From assembly GCA_910578475.1 (NCBI GenBank), contig CAJTRK010000027.1:1-46254 (forward strand): a DNA stretch of 46,254 nt, in the 5' to 3' direction. The notes beneath the pieces are model-generated. The model did not search any database. It was not told the origin of the DNA and saw only the letters and a list, made by a program, of their open reading frames with translations. The translations under genes were made by a program, and so were the position numbers. The stretch comes from an uncultured Lachnospiraceae bacterium (GTDB lineage: Bacteria; Bacillota; Clostridia; Lachnospirales; Lachnospiraceae). This document shows, in pieces, positions 33,035 through 42,071 of this stretch. Each line of letters starts with the position of its first letter. The stretch's first letter is position 1.

Positions 33035-33516
33035 CTATATTCGTAAATAAGATTATCATGATATTAAATGACGAACTTTCCAAAAACAATATCACACAAA
33101 GGCAATACAAAGACTACATTAATTATCTTCGTGATGCCGCCAGCCAGATATTCATACATCATCCCAAATTACGGAAGGAGGTAACAGACATGTTGACAGA
33201 AATCGTCCCTTCTTACAGCGCGCTGGAAGACCAGTTGACGGAATGGATAACAGCCAAAGTGACTCGTGAGGTGACCGCTAAGGTAACTGACGAGGTAACC
33301 GCTAAAGTAACTGACGAGGTGACCGCTAAAGTGACTGCTAAACTATCAGATGAAATGTCAACGGAATATCAAAAGAAACTGCAGGAAGAGACCGCGCTTT
33401 TTACTTTAAAGTTACAGAAAAAGGAATCGCAGCTTTCCGCCGCCAATATGGAAAACGCCAGACTGCGCGCACTTTTGAAAAACCACGGCATTGATATAAG
33501 AGAATCCTTTTTATAA
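33031..33516 (+). pseudogene. C-terminal remnant of the same Rpn-family protein
   Basis: Frame of about 161 residues starting at TTG 33031 (or ATG 33058); neither start has a good ribosome binding site. It holds the C-terminal helical part of the family (DELSKNNITQRQYKDYINYL, then a coiled tail), with an EVTAKVTD repeat (about residues 78-104) from a 24-base tandem repeat. Its frame is open upstream into the N-terminal fragment, so the two were once one gene broken by an internal deletion plus frameshift. Expression is doubtful. Confidence 0.7.
33259..33342 (+). repeat. 24-base in-frame tandem repeat
   Basis: Three full units at 33259, 33283 and 33307 and a half unit at 33331 (consensus GTAACTGACGAGGT then RACCGCTAAA). 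Each adds eight residues; the copy number cannot shift the frame. Repeats in this tail are common in Rpn-family genes. Confidence 0.9.
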
Positions 33517-33589
33517 TTCTGCCCATGTCGTTCTTTTGCTGATAAACGCTTCGAGGCTGTAAACTGCTAAGACGATTAGACGATTCATA

Positions 33590-33618
33590 AAGACCGGGAC
33601 GCTCAGCTTCCCGGTCTT
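33590..33618. terminator. Shared bidirectional terminator
   Basis: AAGACCGGGA pairs with TCCCGGTCTT (10 pairs, 9-base loop), followed by short T-rich sequence on both strands. It lies between the convergent Rpn relic and the GLUG-protein gene and could end both transcripts. Confidence 0.75.
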
Positions 33619-33692
33619 CTTTGCAGCCATTGTTTTTTCTTTTTACCTCAATCCCTGTTTACATTCCTCTTTCTTCCGCTGCCCCTTTCTTT

Positions 33693-36600
33693 TTATTCTT
33701 TATTATTCTCTTTCCTTCTGCGCTTTTTTCTCCTGATTATCATCCCCGGGAAAAGCAGCGCCGCGGCCACCCCTGCGCCATACAAAATCCATGTTCCGTT
33801 CTTTTCCCCGGATACAATACAATAGGCAGCCGATGCACCGGCCATTTTTACCTGAATATACTTGCCGTATTCTTTGTACGCGATTTCCTCCCATGTTCCG
33901 TCAACAAGCCCGTATACGGTTTCCATCTTATCATAAGGATTTAAAAGCCTTACATTCGACACGGTTTCGGCTGACAGGCCGCCGTTTTCCACGCGGATTT
34001 CGTAAACAACCGATTCCGCGCTTCGATTGACTTCTTCTTTTGTCCGCTGTGGCGTATATTCCGTAACGGCGGCTGACAAGGCGGCATCCTCCGTATAAAG
34101 ACCTTCAACATAGGCGCAGGGCCTGCTCCGGTCTCCCTCTGTATCTGCCGCAACGGTTCCTTTTTCCGCACTGGTCAGCGTCATAATGGTATCGCAATAT
34201 TCCGCTTCCAGTGTAAAATTTCCTTCCATCGTCATATCCGCGACATCCGGCCACTTTCCATAGCTTCCGGAAACCGGCGGTATTGGTGGAGGCTCGATTT
34301 CCGAAAGCGCTTTTCCGTATTTCACTTCGATTCTGTCAAGAACCTTATCGTCTGCCACAAAAGTTATCTGTAAATGACGATATTGCAGGGGTATGCCCTC
34401 CACCGCAAGCAGTTCGGCGTATGTAACAGGCTCTGCGATTCCTGTATAGCTTACATCATCGATACCATTCAATGTGCCGCCGACAAAATAATTGTCGTTT
34501 ACGTTTTCATGAAAACCAAGCCGTTCATCTTCTTCTGTTTCCAGCCATCCTGCAATCGCGCCTTTTCGTACTGCTTCCTCATTAATCAGTACCATTGCAT
34601 AACAATTTTGGATTTTAGTACCGGAACCTGCAATGCCGCCCACATACCGGGAACCGGTCAGCGAAGTCAGCGACCAGCAATTCCGTATCAGGGCGAGCGA
34701 TTCCCCGCTGATGCCGCCCACATATTCGCCTTCCGCGCTTTCCACGCTTCCGTATGCCTCGCAATTCGTCACAATACCCAGATTCATATAACCGACGATT
34801 CCTCCCGCTCCGTCCTTTTTGGCCGTAATCTGACCGTTGTTTTCGCATTCGGTCAGTATACATCTTGTCAGGTATCGGCTTCCGAAAGAACGATTCACAC
34901 CACCGGCCGCATTTCCTTCCGGGTCTTCCTCATCGATTGCCATAGACCCCGCAATTCCCCCAATGTTGATATCCCCTTTTACGATACCGTTATTAACGGA
35001 CCGCTCCACTTTCCCGGCCGTGCCTGCGTCGATATCTTCCTCCGAAATATCCTCGTAACCGTCTCCGTCGAAATAGAGTTCTTCCACATCATCAATGCGC
35101 TCTGCGAACAGTTGGAAAATATAATAAATCTGGTCGTTGACGGCGTGCATATCCGCTTCCAGAATATCGGAGCGGACGCTCAGGTCATCGTTTATCTGTC
35201 CGGCATAAGCAGTTATGGCATTGAGCTGGTCGAAGAGATTGTCGAGGGATTCATCCATTTCGCTGCCCAGTTCCGTAAATTGAATGTCAAATTTTCCGGT
35301 TACATAAACAACCGTTGAACGCACTCTGTCAAAAGCGGAATCCAGTCCGTCGAAAACATCTTCCAAATCCGCAAGAATGAACTCTATTTCCACATCCGCC
35401 TGTTTCAGCGCGTCTTCCATATACGGCGTCATCACATTGGATATGGATGCCAAATCACTGAGTATATAGGAAAGCGTCGTTCCCGCATCGGATAAGTCCT
35501 GTGCCAAATCAAGAATATAACCGACCAGCGTTTCCCCGTCGCCGCCGTCTTTTATCTCATCCCATGTTCTGCCGTCGATGAACTGATTGATTTTGGACAT
35601 TGTATCGGAAACGTTCTGCATTTGCGTTTCCAATAAACTGACATTCTGGCTTAAATTATCCTTCGAAGCATTGACTGCAGAGGAATCCGTACCCGCCGCA
35701 AAAGTAACTTTTACGCTGACCGGCGGACTGGCTCCGTCCATGTCAATTTCATAAACATATGCACCTGCACTTTTTCCGGAAACCGTCAGCTGATTCCCCG
35801 CAGCGTCAAACGCTGTCGGATGTTCCTTTTCCATATAGCCGGCATTCGGTTTCACATGCAGCGTAAGTTGATTGCCCGATACGCTGTAATCCGCTTTGCC
35901 TCCCGCATTGGATTCCACGATAATGCCTGCCCTGATAAAATCCACATCAACCGCTGTGTCCGCGTCCGGCATGGTAAACTCATAAGCACGGCCGTTCATC
36001 TTTTCCGTCGGGGAAATTTCTCCGCCGTTCGCCGTGATTTGTATGGACGTCCGGCAGCCGTTGTCCGGCTGCGCATTGACGACTACAATATCTCCCGCAT
36101 ATGCGGTAAATGTGCCTTCATCCGTGCCGTTTTTGCTCACCGCAATGGTATGCTCCGTCCCGGAGCTCCCGCTCCCCGGAACCCCTGCTGTATTGACAAG
36201 TTTCCGGAACCGAAGATTTGTATCGATATTTCCGCCGTCTGCAGAAACAATGTTACGGGCAGCATCTGTGTCATCCGTCGCCTCTGAATCCCCCTCCGGC
36301 TTTTTATCGTCGGTGGAATATACAGGTTCTTCATCTGGAATCGATGTCCCCGTCTCATCATCGGCCTCCTCGCCGGGCGCCGGTGTCTCCGTCTCATCAT
36401 CGGCTTCCTCGCCGGGCGCCGAAATCTCCGCATCGTCTGTCACATCGCCGGATATGCCGCCGGCCGGTGTGTCGGCCGAACCATCGCCGGATGGTACATC
36501 GTTCTCCGCTCCGGAATCCACAGTTCCCGGCGCACCGCCGACGCTGTCCGACAGGTTATCCGTTATTTCCGAATCCGTACTCCCTGTCTGGCTGCCGCTT

Positions 36601-38237
36601 CCTCCATCACGCGAACCTGCCGGAGACACCATCACCGTCACACGGCCGTCTCCTGCATCCGGCAGGGCGCTGCCATCGTATACAAATTCCGCTTTCACAA
36701 CAACATTGTCGGCCGGCATGACGAATGTATATTCCGTATCGCTGCGCATGCTCAGGTCAACGGTCTTTTTCGCCGCGTCAGATACGCTGATATAGCTCAA
36801 TTTGTAACCGTCCATAGGTGATACCGTAAGCGTGACCACATCCCCTTCCGCAGGCAGCGCACTGTCCGCATAGAGTTCTCCGCCAACCCCCGACACGAGC
36901 GACAGACGCGCATGGGCTGTTTCATCGTATACCGTACTGCTCGCTTTTCCATCCATATCCAACGCATCGGCCAGTCGGCCGAGCGCATCCGTCGTCCTGC
37001 TCATGCTGTCGATGGCGGAAGATACATCATCCGCGATAAAAGGAACCTGTTCCATGCAATAACGCATCCGGTCGGCCGTTTCATTGACTGCGGAGATATT
37101 TTCATCAATAAAATCCGTCGTCCGGTCCGCAATCGAATCCGCATTTTGCAATGCTTCATCCGAATGACTGCGCAAAATATCGAAATCCTCGCTCATTTTG
37201 TCCTGTGTATTGCCGGCGTCGTCCAGAAAGATATCCACCAGGTCATGAAGCCGCTGTACCGCCTCTGAAAGCGATTCCGCCTCTTCCACACTGATATACG
37301 GTTCCATCTGTCCGACAATACCGCCCACATCCTTACGGCCGTATACGGAACCGTTGTTATGACAGAACATTACCTGGCCGGACTGTCTCCCCACGATGCC
37401 GCCGATATTATATCCGTTATGCTCATAGCCCACAATGCCTTCGTTATTACAATTCATCAAAAGCCCTTTGGAATATCCCGCGATTCCCCCGATATCCGTG
37501 CCGCTTATCAGCTTCCGCTCCGATATATCCTCCAACAGCCATTCCAGCCCTGCTTCGTCTTCCTCCTCCAGCCAGGAACTGTCGCTGTTAATTCCGGCTT
37601 TGTTCGTGCAGTTCCGAATGGTTCCGTAATTGCTCCCGGCAATACCGCCGGTCCTGTCATACCCTGTCACGGAACCGACTACGGAACAACTGCTGATTGT
37701 CCCCGTGCTTTCGTTCTCCCCCGCAATACCGCCGGTCTCGGATTTTCCCTGCACGCTTCCCGAAAACGTACATTCCAGAATCCAGCCGCCGTTAATGCCG
37801 CAGAAACCACCCGTACATTTCTTTTCGTTTTCAGACTCGACCCATCCCGATATCGTCAGATTCTGCACGATGCCGGTCGGGGTAATATACCGGAAAAAAC
37901 CGTCCGCATAGCCGGAACCGACATAATGCAGGTCGGTAATCGCGTGCCCGTTGCCGTTAAATGTTCCCGCAAATACCGCAATCGGTTCGAAATCAACGCC
38001 CGCAAGGGAAATATCCGCCTGCAGTTCAACCAGCTTATCCGCGGACCAGACATCCGTATCGCATTTTTCCGCAAAAGCCAGCAGTTCTTCAACATTTTCT
38101 ATCACGACGACCTCTTTATCCTCTGCCGTCTCCTCCTTCGCTTCCTCCGCAAAAACCACATTATCCGACATCTGTGTCATAATCAAAGAGGTCAAAAGCA
38201 ATATGCTGAGTATCTTATTTACCAGTTTCTTTCTCAT
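33693..38237 (-). CDS. Giant secreted, membrane-anchored GLUG/helical protein of unknown function
   Basis: 1514 residues from ATG 38237 (GGGGG about 10 bases upstream); its start overlaps the RND gene end by 23 bases. Layout: signal peptide (1-30, ending VFA-EE); GLUG-type repeats (about 90-310, many GGIAG/GGIVG turns); helical stretch (318-427); one small beta domain (444-520, TVSPMDGYKL...FVMPADNVVVKAEF, InlB-B/bacterial-repeat-like); acidic, Pro-rich linker (521-665) with an internal 13-residue duplication; two more beta domains (693-770, 771-847); a second helical stretch (855-1055); more GLUG repeats (1085-1260); further beta domains (1287-1475); a membrane helix (1481-1501) and a basic tail. 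There is no LPxTG; it is anchored by the C-terminal helix. Likely partner of the RND transporter. No catalytic motif seen. Confidence 0.9.
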   Translation of the reverse strand: MRKKLVNKILSILLLTSLIMTQMSDNVVFAEEAKEETAEDKEVVVIENVEELLAFAEKCDTDVWSADKLVELQADISLAGVDFEPIAVFAGTFNGNGHAITDLHYVGSGYADGFFRYITPTGIVQNLTISGWVESENEKKCTGGFCGINGGWILECTFSGSVQGKSETGGIAGENESTGTISSCSVVGSVTGYDRTGGIAGSNYGTIRNCTNKAGINSDSSWLEEEDEAGLEWLLEDISERKLISGTDIGGIAGYSKGLLMNCNNEGIVGYEHNGYNIGGIVGRQSGQVMFCHNNGSVYGRKDVGGIVGQMEPYISVEEAESLSEAVQRLHDLVDIFLDDAGNTQDKMSEDFDILRSHSDEALQNADSIADRTTDFIDENISAVNETADRMRYCMEQVPFIADDVSSAIDSMSRTTDALGRLADALDMDGKASSTVYDETAHARLSLVSGVGGELYADSALPAEGDVVTLTVSPMDGYKLSYISVSDAAKKTVDLSMRSDTEYTFVMPADNVVVKAEFVYDGSALPDAGDGRVTVMVSPAGSRDGGSGSQTGSTDSEITDNLSDSVGGAPGTVDSGAENDVPSGDGSADTPAGGISGDVTDDAEISAPGEEADDETETPAPGEEADDETGTSIPDEEPVYSTDDKKPEGDSEATDDTDAARNIVSADGGNIDTNLRFRKLVNTAGVPGSGSSGTEHTIAVSKNGTDEGTFTAYAGDIVVVNAQPDNGCRTSIQITANGGEISPTEKMNGRAYEFTMPDADTAVDVDFIRAGIIVESNAGGKADYSVSGNQLTLHVKPNAGYMEKEHPTAFDAAGNQLTVSGKSAGAYVYEIDMDGASPPVSVKVTFAAGTDSSAVNASKDNLSQNVSLLETQMQNVSDTMSKINQFIDGRTWDEIKDGGDGETLVGYILDLAQDLSDAGTTLSYILSDLASISNVMTPYMEDALKQADVEIEFILADLEDVFDGLDSAFDRVRSTVVYVTGKFDIQFTELGSEMDESLDNLFDQLNAITAYAGQINDDLSVRSDILEADMHAVNDQIYYIFQLFAERIDDVEELYFDGDGYEDISEEDIDAGTAGKVERSVNNGIVKGDINIGGIAGSMAIDEEDPEGNAAGGVNRSFGSRYLTRCILTECENNGQITAKKDGAGGIVGYMNLGIVTNCEAYGSVESAEGEYVGGISGESLALIRNCWSLTSLTGSRYVGGIAGSGTKIQNCYAMVLINEEAVRKGAIAGWLETEEDERLGFHENVNDNYFVGGTLNGIDDVSYTGIAEPVTYAELLAVEGIPLQYRHLQITFVADDKVLDRIEVKYGKALSEIEPPPIPPVSGSYGKWPDVADMTMEGNFTLEAEYCDTIMTLTSAEKGTVAADTEGDRSRPCAYVEGLYTEDAALSAAVTEYTPQRTKEEVNRSAESVVYEIRVENGGLSAETVSNVRLLNPYDKMETVYGLVDGTWEEIAYKEYGKYIQVKMAGASAAYCIVSGEKNGTWILYGAGVAAALLFPGMIIRRKKRRRKENNKE
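36350..36427. repeat. 39-base tandem duplication in the acidic linker
   Basis: Two adjacent 39-base units encode APGEEADDETET-like 13-residue repeats in the linker of the giant surface protein. Near-identity suggests a recent duplication; it stays in frame. Confidence 0.85.
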
Positions 38238-40788
38238 CCCTGTCCGTCCCCCTTCTTTCACCTTCTTCTTCCGGTCCACGCTCCGCCTCATCCTTCTCCG
38301 GTTCTTCGGACGCACCGCCTCCGCCTTCTATCGCAAGCATCGTTTCCTGCAATTCATCAAGCGGTATCATATCGCCCATTTCCATGATGGCATTGATTTC
38401 TCCGCGTACGATGCCGTGTATTTCACCGATGACAATGCCGTTCACCTGTCCCCGTATTTTGCCGTTGACACTGATAAATCCCGTCGCCTTCTGTGTCATA
38501 ATCGGCATGGAAACGGTAAAAGATGTCTTGTCGATAATCTTTTCCCCGAGTAAAAGAATCTGCGGCAGTATGAACATGACGATAAAAATTGAAATAAACG
38601 TTCCACGCCCGAGGCACTGACCGATGCCCGCAATCGCCGCTTCGGAAGTCATCTGCCCAATCAGAACGCCGGCAATTGCCAGCATGGAACCGGATGTAAT
38701 AATCGTCGGAAAGGCGAAATTCATCGTCTCGATAATCGCGTCTTTTTTGCTCATCTTCTCTTTCAGTTCCATAAAGCGCCCCGAAATAACGATTGCATAG
38801 TCGATGTTCGCACCCATCTGAATGGAACTGACAATCAGATAACTCATAAAAAACAGATTGGATTTCATCAGGGCCGGGAAGGAAAAGTTAATCCAGATAC
38901 TTCCCTGAATGACAATAATCAGCAGCACCGGCATGCCGGCCGACTTAAAGGTAAACAAAAGCACCGCAAGGACTGCCAGAATGGACACCACATTTACTAC
39001 CGTATTATCTCTGGAAAAAGTCTTGCAAAGGTCATACTGGCTGGTGGACTCTCCGATAACGAGCACCGTTCCTTCCTCATAATATTTCCGGGCCATCCCG
39101 CGCATCTCATCCAGAAACGCAAACGTTTCCTCACCTTCCTCCGGCAGATTCAGATATATGAGCATCCGGCTGTATTCCTCACCCTGTAACTGCTCTCTGG
39201 CGATATTCATCTGATGGTATGCGCTTTCCAGCGTATTCATCAGGTCGTCTTCCAGCGTCACATATCCCTCTTCCACTTCCTCATACAGAAACATTATCAT
39301 ATCGATTAACGGCACGCTGTATGTGGAAACGCCGCTCACCAGTTTCGCATAATTCTCATCATTCACCGCATAGGCCATATAGAGCAGTTCCGCAACTTCG
39401 TAGTCCAGTTCCAACAGCTCCGAAAACTGTCTTGCCGAAAGCTTATCCGTGAGCATATAACCGTCCATTGCCTCCGTATTGGAAAGACCTATGGAAAAAT
39501 CTACTTCCTCCCGCGCGTTCAGGTCCCGGAGCAGTCTGCTTTCCTTATCATAATTTCCTGCCGGAACAATTAACGCTACGAAATTGCTTTCTCCGAAGCT
39601 TTCCTCTATCATATTGTCCGCTATCTGATACTGATTCAACAGCGGTGTTTTCAGCGTGCTGTACCCGTATACATAAGGACAATGCTTCTGCAGAATAAAA
39701 AAGACGGCCAGTACCGCCACAAACAACGGCGGTACGATAAACCTCGTCCGATGTGCGAATTTCCCGACAAACGGAATTTTCGGTATAAAATTCTTATGCA
39801 CGGTCTTATCCATCAGATTTCCGAACAGGACAAGCAGTCCCGGCATCAGCAGAAACACTGACATCAGACTCAGGAAAATCGCCTTAATCAGACATATCGC
39901 CATATCGCTTCCGATGCCGAACTGCATAAACATCATCGCAATCAGGCCGCCGACAGTCGTCAGACTGGAAGACGATATCTCCGGTATGGCCTTACTCAGA
40001 GAAACGATTGCCGCCTCCCGGATTGGCAGCGATACATGCTCTTCCTTATACCGGTTGCACAAAATAATCGCATAGTCAATGGAAAGCGCCAGCTGTAAGA
40101 CAACGGTCACGGAATTGGATACGAAGGAAATCGTCCCGAATACAAAATTCGTTCCCATGCTCAGAATGGCTGCTGACACAAATGTCAGTAACAGCACAGG
40201 CACTTCCGCCCATGTCTGCGACGTCAGAAGAAGCACCGCAACAACAATAACCGCGACCCATACGACGATAATGCTCATTTCCGAGGCAATCGTTTCCGAT
40301 GACTGGTCCCCAAGCGCGGTAGAAACATAAAAATCATATCCTGCAAGATATTCTTTCAATTCCTCCAATGCTTCCAGACATTTGTCATCCGTCTCATCGT
40401 ACGCAAAGGTAATATCATACAGCGCGGAAAAATGATGGTAATGGTCGGCCGTATTGTCAAAAGCGAGCATCCCGACCGTATCCATCGCTTCTATTTCCTC
40501 CGCCAGCTCTTTTGCCGCATCATATTCGATATTTGTTACCATAATCTTCGCGGTCCCATAGGTCGTGAACTGTTCTTCCATCAAATCCAGACCGATGCAC
40601 GTTTCCGCCGTATCCGGCAGATAAGCGGACAGTTCGTTCTCCACCTGAACCCAGTTCCGCGAGAAAGCCGAAAAAATTATCAGAATGATGTAAATTAAAA
40701 AGAACAGGTTTCTCTTATCAACAATAAAGCCGGAAATTTTTATCATGATATTAGATTCCTGTTCCTGTGCCTGTTGTGACTTGCTCAC
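38215..40788 (-). CDS. MMPL/RND-family transporter with C-terminal repeat extension
   Basis: 857-residue proton-driven exporter of the MMPL (HAE3-like) type. There are two halves: a first helix (26-43), extracytoplasmic domain (44-170), helices to about 370; then a second extracytoplasmic domain (380-595) and helices to about 748. Each half has the buried Asp of the family: SIDYAII (Asp 238) and NIDYAIV (Asp 663). After the last helix come a short hydrophobic/Gly repeat (775-801) and a highly charged tail. The GTG start has AAAGGAGG eight bases upstream. It has its own promoter and overlaps the giant surface protein gene, so the two are co-expressed. Substrate unknown; lipids or glycolipids are usual for MMPL proteins. 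Confidence 0.93.
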   Translation of the reverse strand: MSKSQQAQEQESNIMIKISGFIVDKRNLFFLIYIILIIFSAFSRNWVQVENELSAYLPDTAETCIGLDLMEEQFTTYGTAKIMVTNIEYDAAKELAEEIEAMDTVGMLAFDNTADHYHHFSALYDITFAYDETDDKCLEALEELKEYLAGYDFYVSTALGDQSSETIASEMSIIVVWVAVIVVAVLLLTSQTWAEVPVLLLTFVSAAILSMGTNFVFGTISFVSNSVTVVLQLALSIDYAIILCNRYKEEHVSLPIREAAIVSLSKAIPEISSSSLTTVGGLIAMMFMQFGIGSDMAICLIKAIFLSLMSVFLLMPGLLVLFGNLMDKTVHKNFIPKIPFVGKFAHRTRFIVPPLFVAVLAVFFILQKHCPYVYGYSTLKTPLLNQYQIADNMIEESFGESNFVALIVPAGNYDKESRLLRDLNAREEVDFSIGLSNTEAMDGYMLTDKLSARQFSELLELDYEVAELLYMAYAVNDENYAKLVSGVSTYSVPLIDMIMFLYEEVEEGYVTLEDDLMNTLESAYHQMNIAREQLQGEEYSRMLIYLNLPEEGEETFAFLDEMRGMARKYYEEGTVLVIGESTSQYDLCKTFSRDNTVVNVVSILAVLAVLLFTFKSAGMPVLLIIVIQGSIWINFSFPALMKSNLFFMSYLIVSSIQMGANIDYAIVISGRFMELKEKMSKKDAIIETMNFAFPTIITSGSMLAIAGVLIGQMTSEAAIAGIGQCLGRGTFISIFIVMFILPQILLLGEKIIDKTSFTVSMPIMTQKATGFISVNGKIRGQVNGIVIGEIHGIVRGEINAIMEMGDMIPLDELQETMLAIEGGGGASEEPEKDEAERGPEEEGERRGTDRDEKETGK

Positions 40789-40860
40789 AATGAACGCCTC
40801 CTTTGTACGCCAAACTCACAATGAAAAATCCGAAATTTTCCATCTGTCTTCGTGAGCACC

Positions 40861-40889
40861 ATTGTAGAATAGGAGACATCAAAAAACAA
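40861..40889 (-). promoter_or_regulatory. Promoter of the RND-GLUG operon
   Basis: Minus strand TTGTTT (40884-40889) - 17 bases - TACAAT (40861-40866), about 70 bases before the RND start and after the upstream kinase gene. Confidence 0.55.
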
Positions 40890-40927
40890 TTTACAATCCG
40901 GGGGATTTGTATAAATTTTGCATTCCT

Positions 40928-42013
40928 TTAATTCTTATAAAGACAAACGACAAACTCCGTTCGGCCGTCAGGAGTCTTTCCCGCCTGAATATAGGCTTTC
41001 TCGTCTTCGAGGATTCTTCTTGCGATATAAAGGCCGAGTCCGACGCCTTCGACATCCCCGTTGCTCTTTCCACGGTAAAAACGTTTGAAAAGAAGCGGGT
41101 ATTCATTCGGAGAAATCGCCTTTTCGCTCCGGTTACGAATCGCAAGGCTGACGTAACTGACCAATTCCGTAATCGCAATTTCAATCTTCGTACCGGCCTT
41201 TCCATATTTTACCGCATTGTCCAGAATGTTAAAAAGCGCTTCCGTCGTCCATTTGGAATCTATCAAGGCAGAAACCTGTGTTTTGCCGGACAGCGTGATT
41301 TCCATTCTTTTCCGTTCGGCTTTTATCATCACCTGGTCAACAGCGCTTAAAATAACGGATTCAATTTCCTGTTTCTTCGGCTTCAAACGAATGATGCCTG
41401 TTTCCAGACGGGAAATTCTGGCAAAGCTTTCTCCCATCCAGAAAAGTTTATCCGCCTGTTCCTCCATACAATGCAAAAATCTGTCTCTTTCCTGCGCCGT
41501 CAGGTCGTCTCTTTTTAAAAACCCGACATATAACCTGATATTTGTAATCGGCGTATTTATCTGATGCACAAGATTGCCGATATTTTCATCCAGTTGTTTT
41601 CGCAGCTTCCGCTCCTGCTCTTCGTGCGCGCGCAAAACATCATACAATTTTAAAATCTGTCCCTGCAGTTTGGACAGAATGGTATCTTCCGCGACAGGAA
41701 ACTTCATGATGTCTGACAGATTCATGTTCCCTTCTTCCGGCTCATGACCGTTTATCAATTCTTCCATCATATCGCCAAGCGCATACAGAGCGCTCCTCAC
41801 ATGCCGCGATAATACAAAATATACAGCAGTCAGCACAAACAGATTCATCGCGCCGTACAAAACCGCCCAGAAAACCATAGTATCCCGCCAACGGACAGCC
41901 GCTTCCAGAAACAACAAAAGCAGTATCAGCATCGCGCTCATACCGCCTGTCCAAATCCGGTCAGCTTCTCTTATTTTCCGAATCCGATATAACAACCTTT
42001 CTTTCATATCCAT
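40928..42013 (-). CDS. Sensor histidine kinase with HQxxTP H-box and degenerate G1 box
   Basis: 361 residues from ATG 42013 (GGAAAGG six bases upstream). Two membrane helices (about 24-40 and 48-68) are separated by a very short loop, then comes a linker helix, the H-box LVHQINTPITNIRLY (His 150), N-box NILDNAVKYG (262-271), and G2 box GVGLGLYIA. The G1 segment reads AIRNRSEKAISP (about 291-302), without the DxGxG that normally contacts ATP. The short extracytoplasmic loop fits an intramembrane-sensing kinase working with an ABC transporter. It pairs with the regulator 58 bases upstream. Confidence 0.9.
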   Translation of the reverse strand: MDMKERLLYRIRKIREADRIWTGGMSAMLILLLLFLEAAVRWRDTMVFWAVLYGAMNLFVLTAVYFVLSRHVRSALYALGDMMEELINGHEPEEGNMNLSDIMKFPVAEDTILSKLQGQILKLYDVLRAHEEQERKLRKQLDENIGNLVHQINTPITNIRLYVGFLKRDDLTAQERDRFLHCMEEQADKLFWMGESFARISRLETGIIRLKPKKQEIESVILSAVDQVMIKAERKRMEITLSGKTQVSALIDSKWTTEALFNILDNAVKYGKAGTKIEIAITELVSYVSLAIRNRSEKAISPNEYPLLFKRFYRGKSNGDVEGVGLGLYIARRILEDEKAYIQAGKTPDGRTEFVVCLYKN

Positions 42014-42071
42014 ACCATGCCTTTCCTGCCGACAGCACACTGCTTTTTCGCTGACAGTCATGTCTTTTCCG

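Noticed and set aside
33259..33342. Phase-variable repeat
   Set aside because: Unit length is 24 bases, a multiple of three, so copy-number change cannot switch the frame; the gene is already broken.
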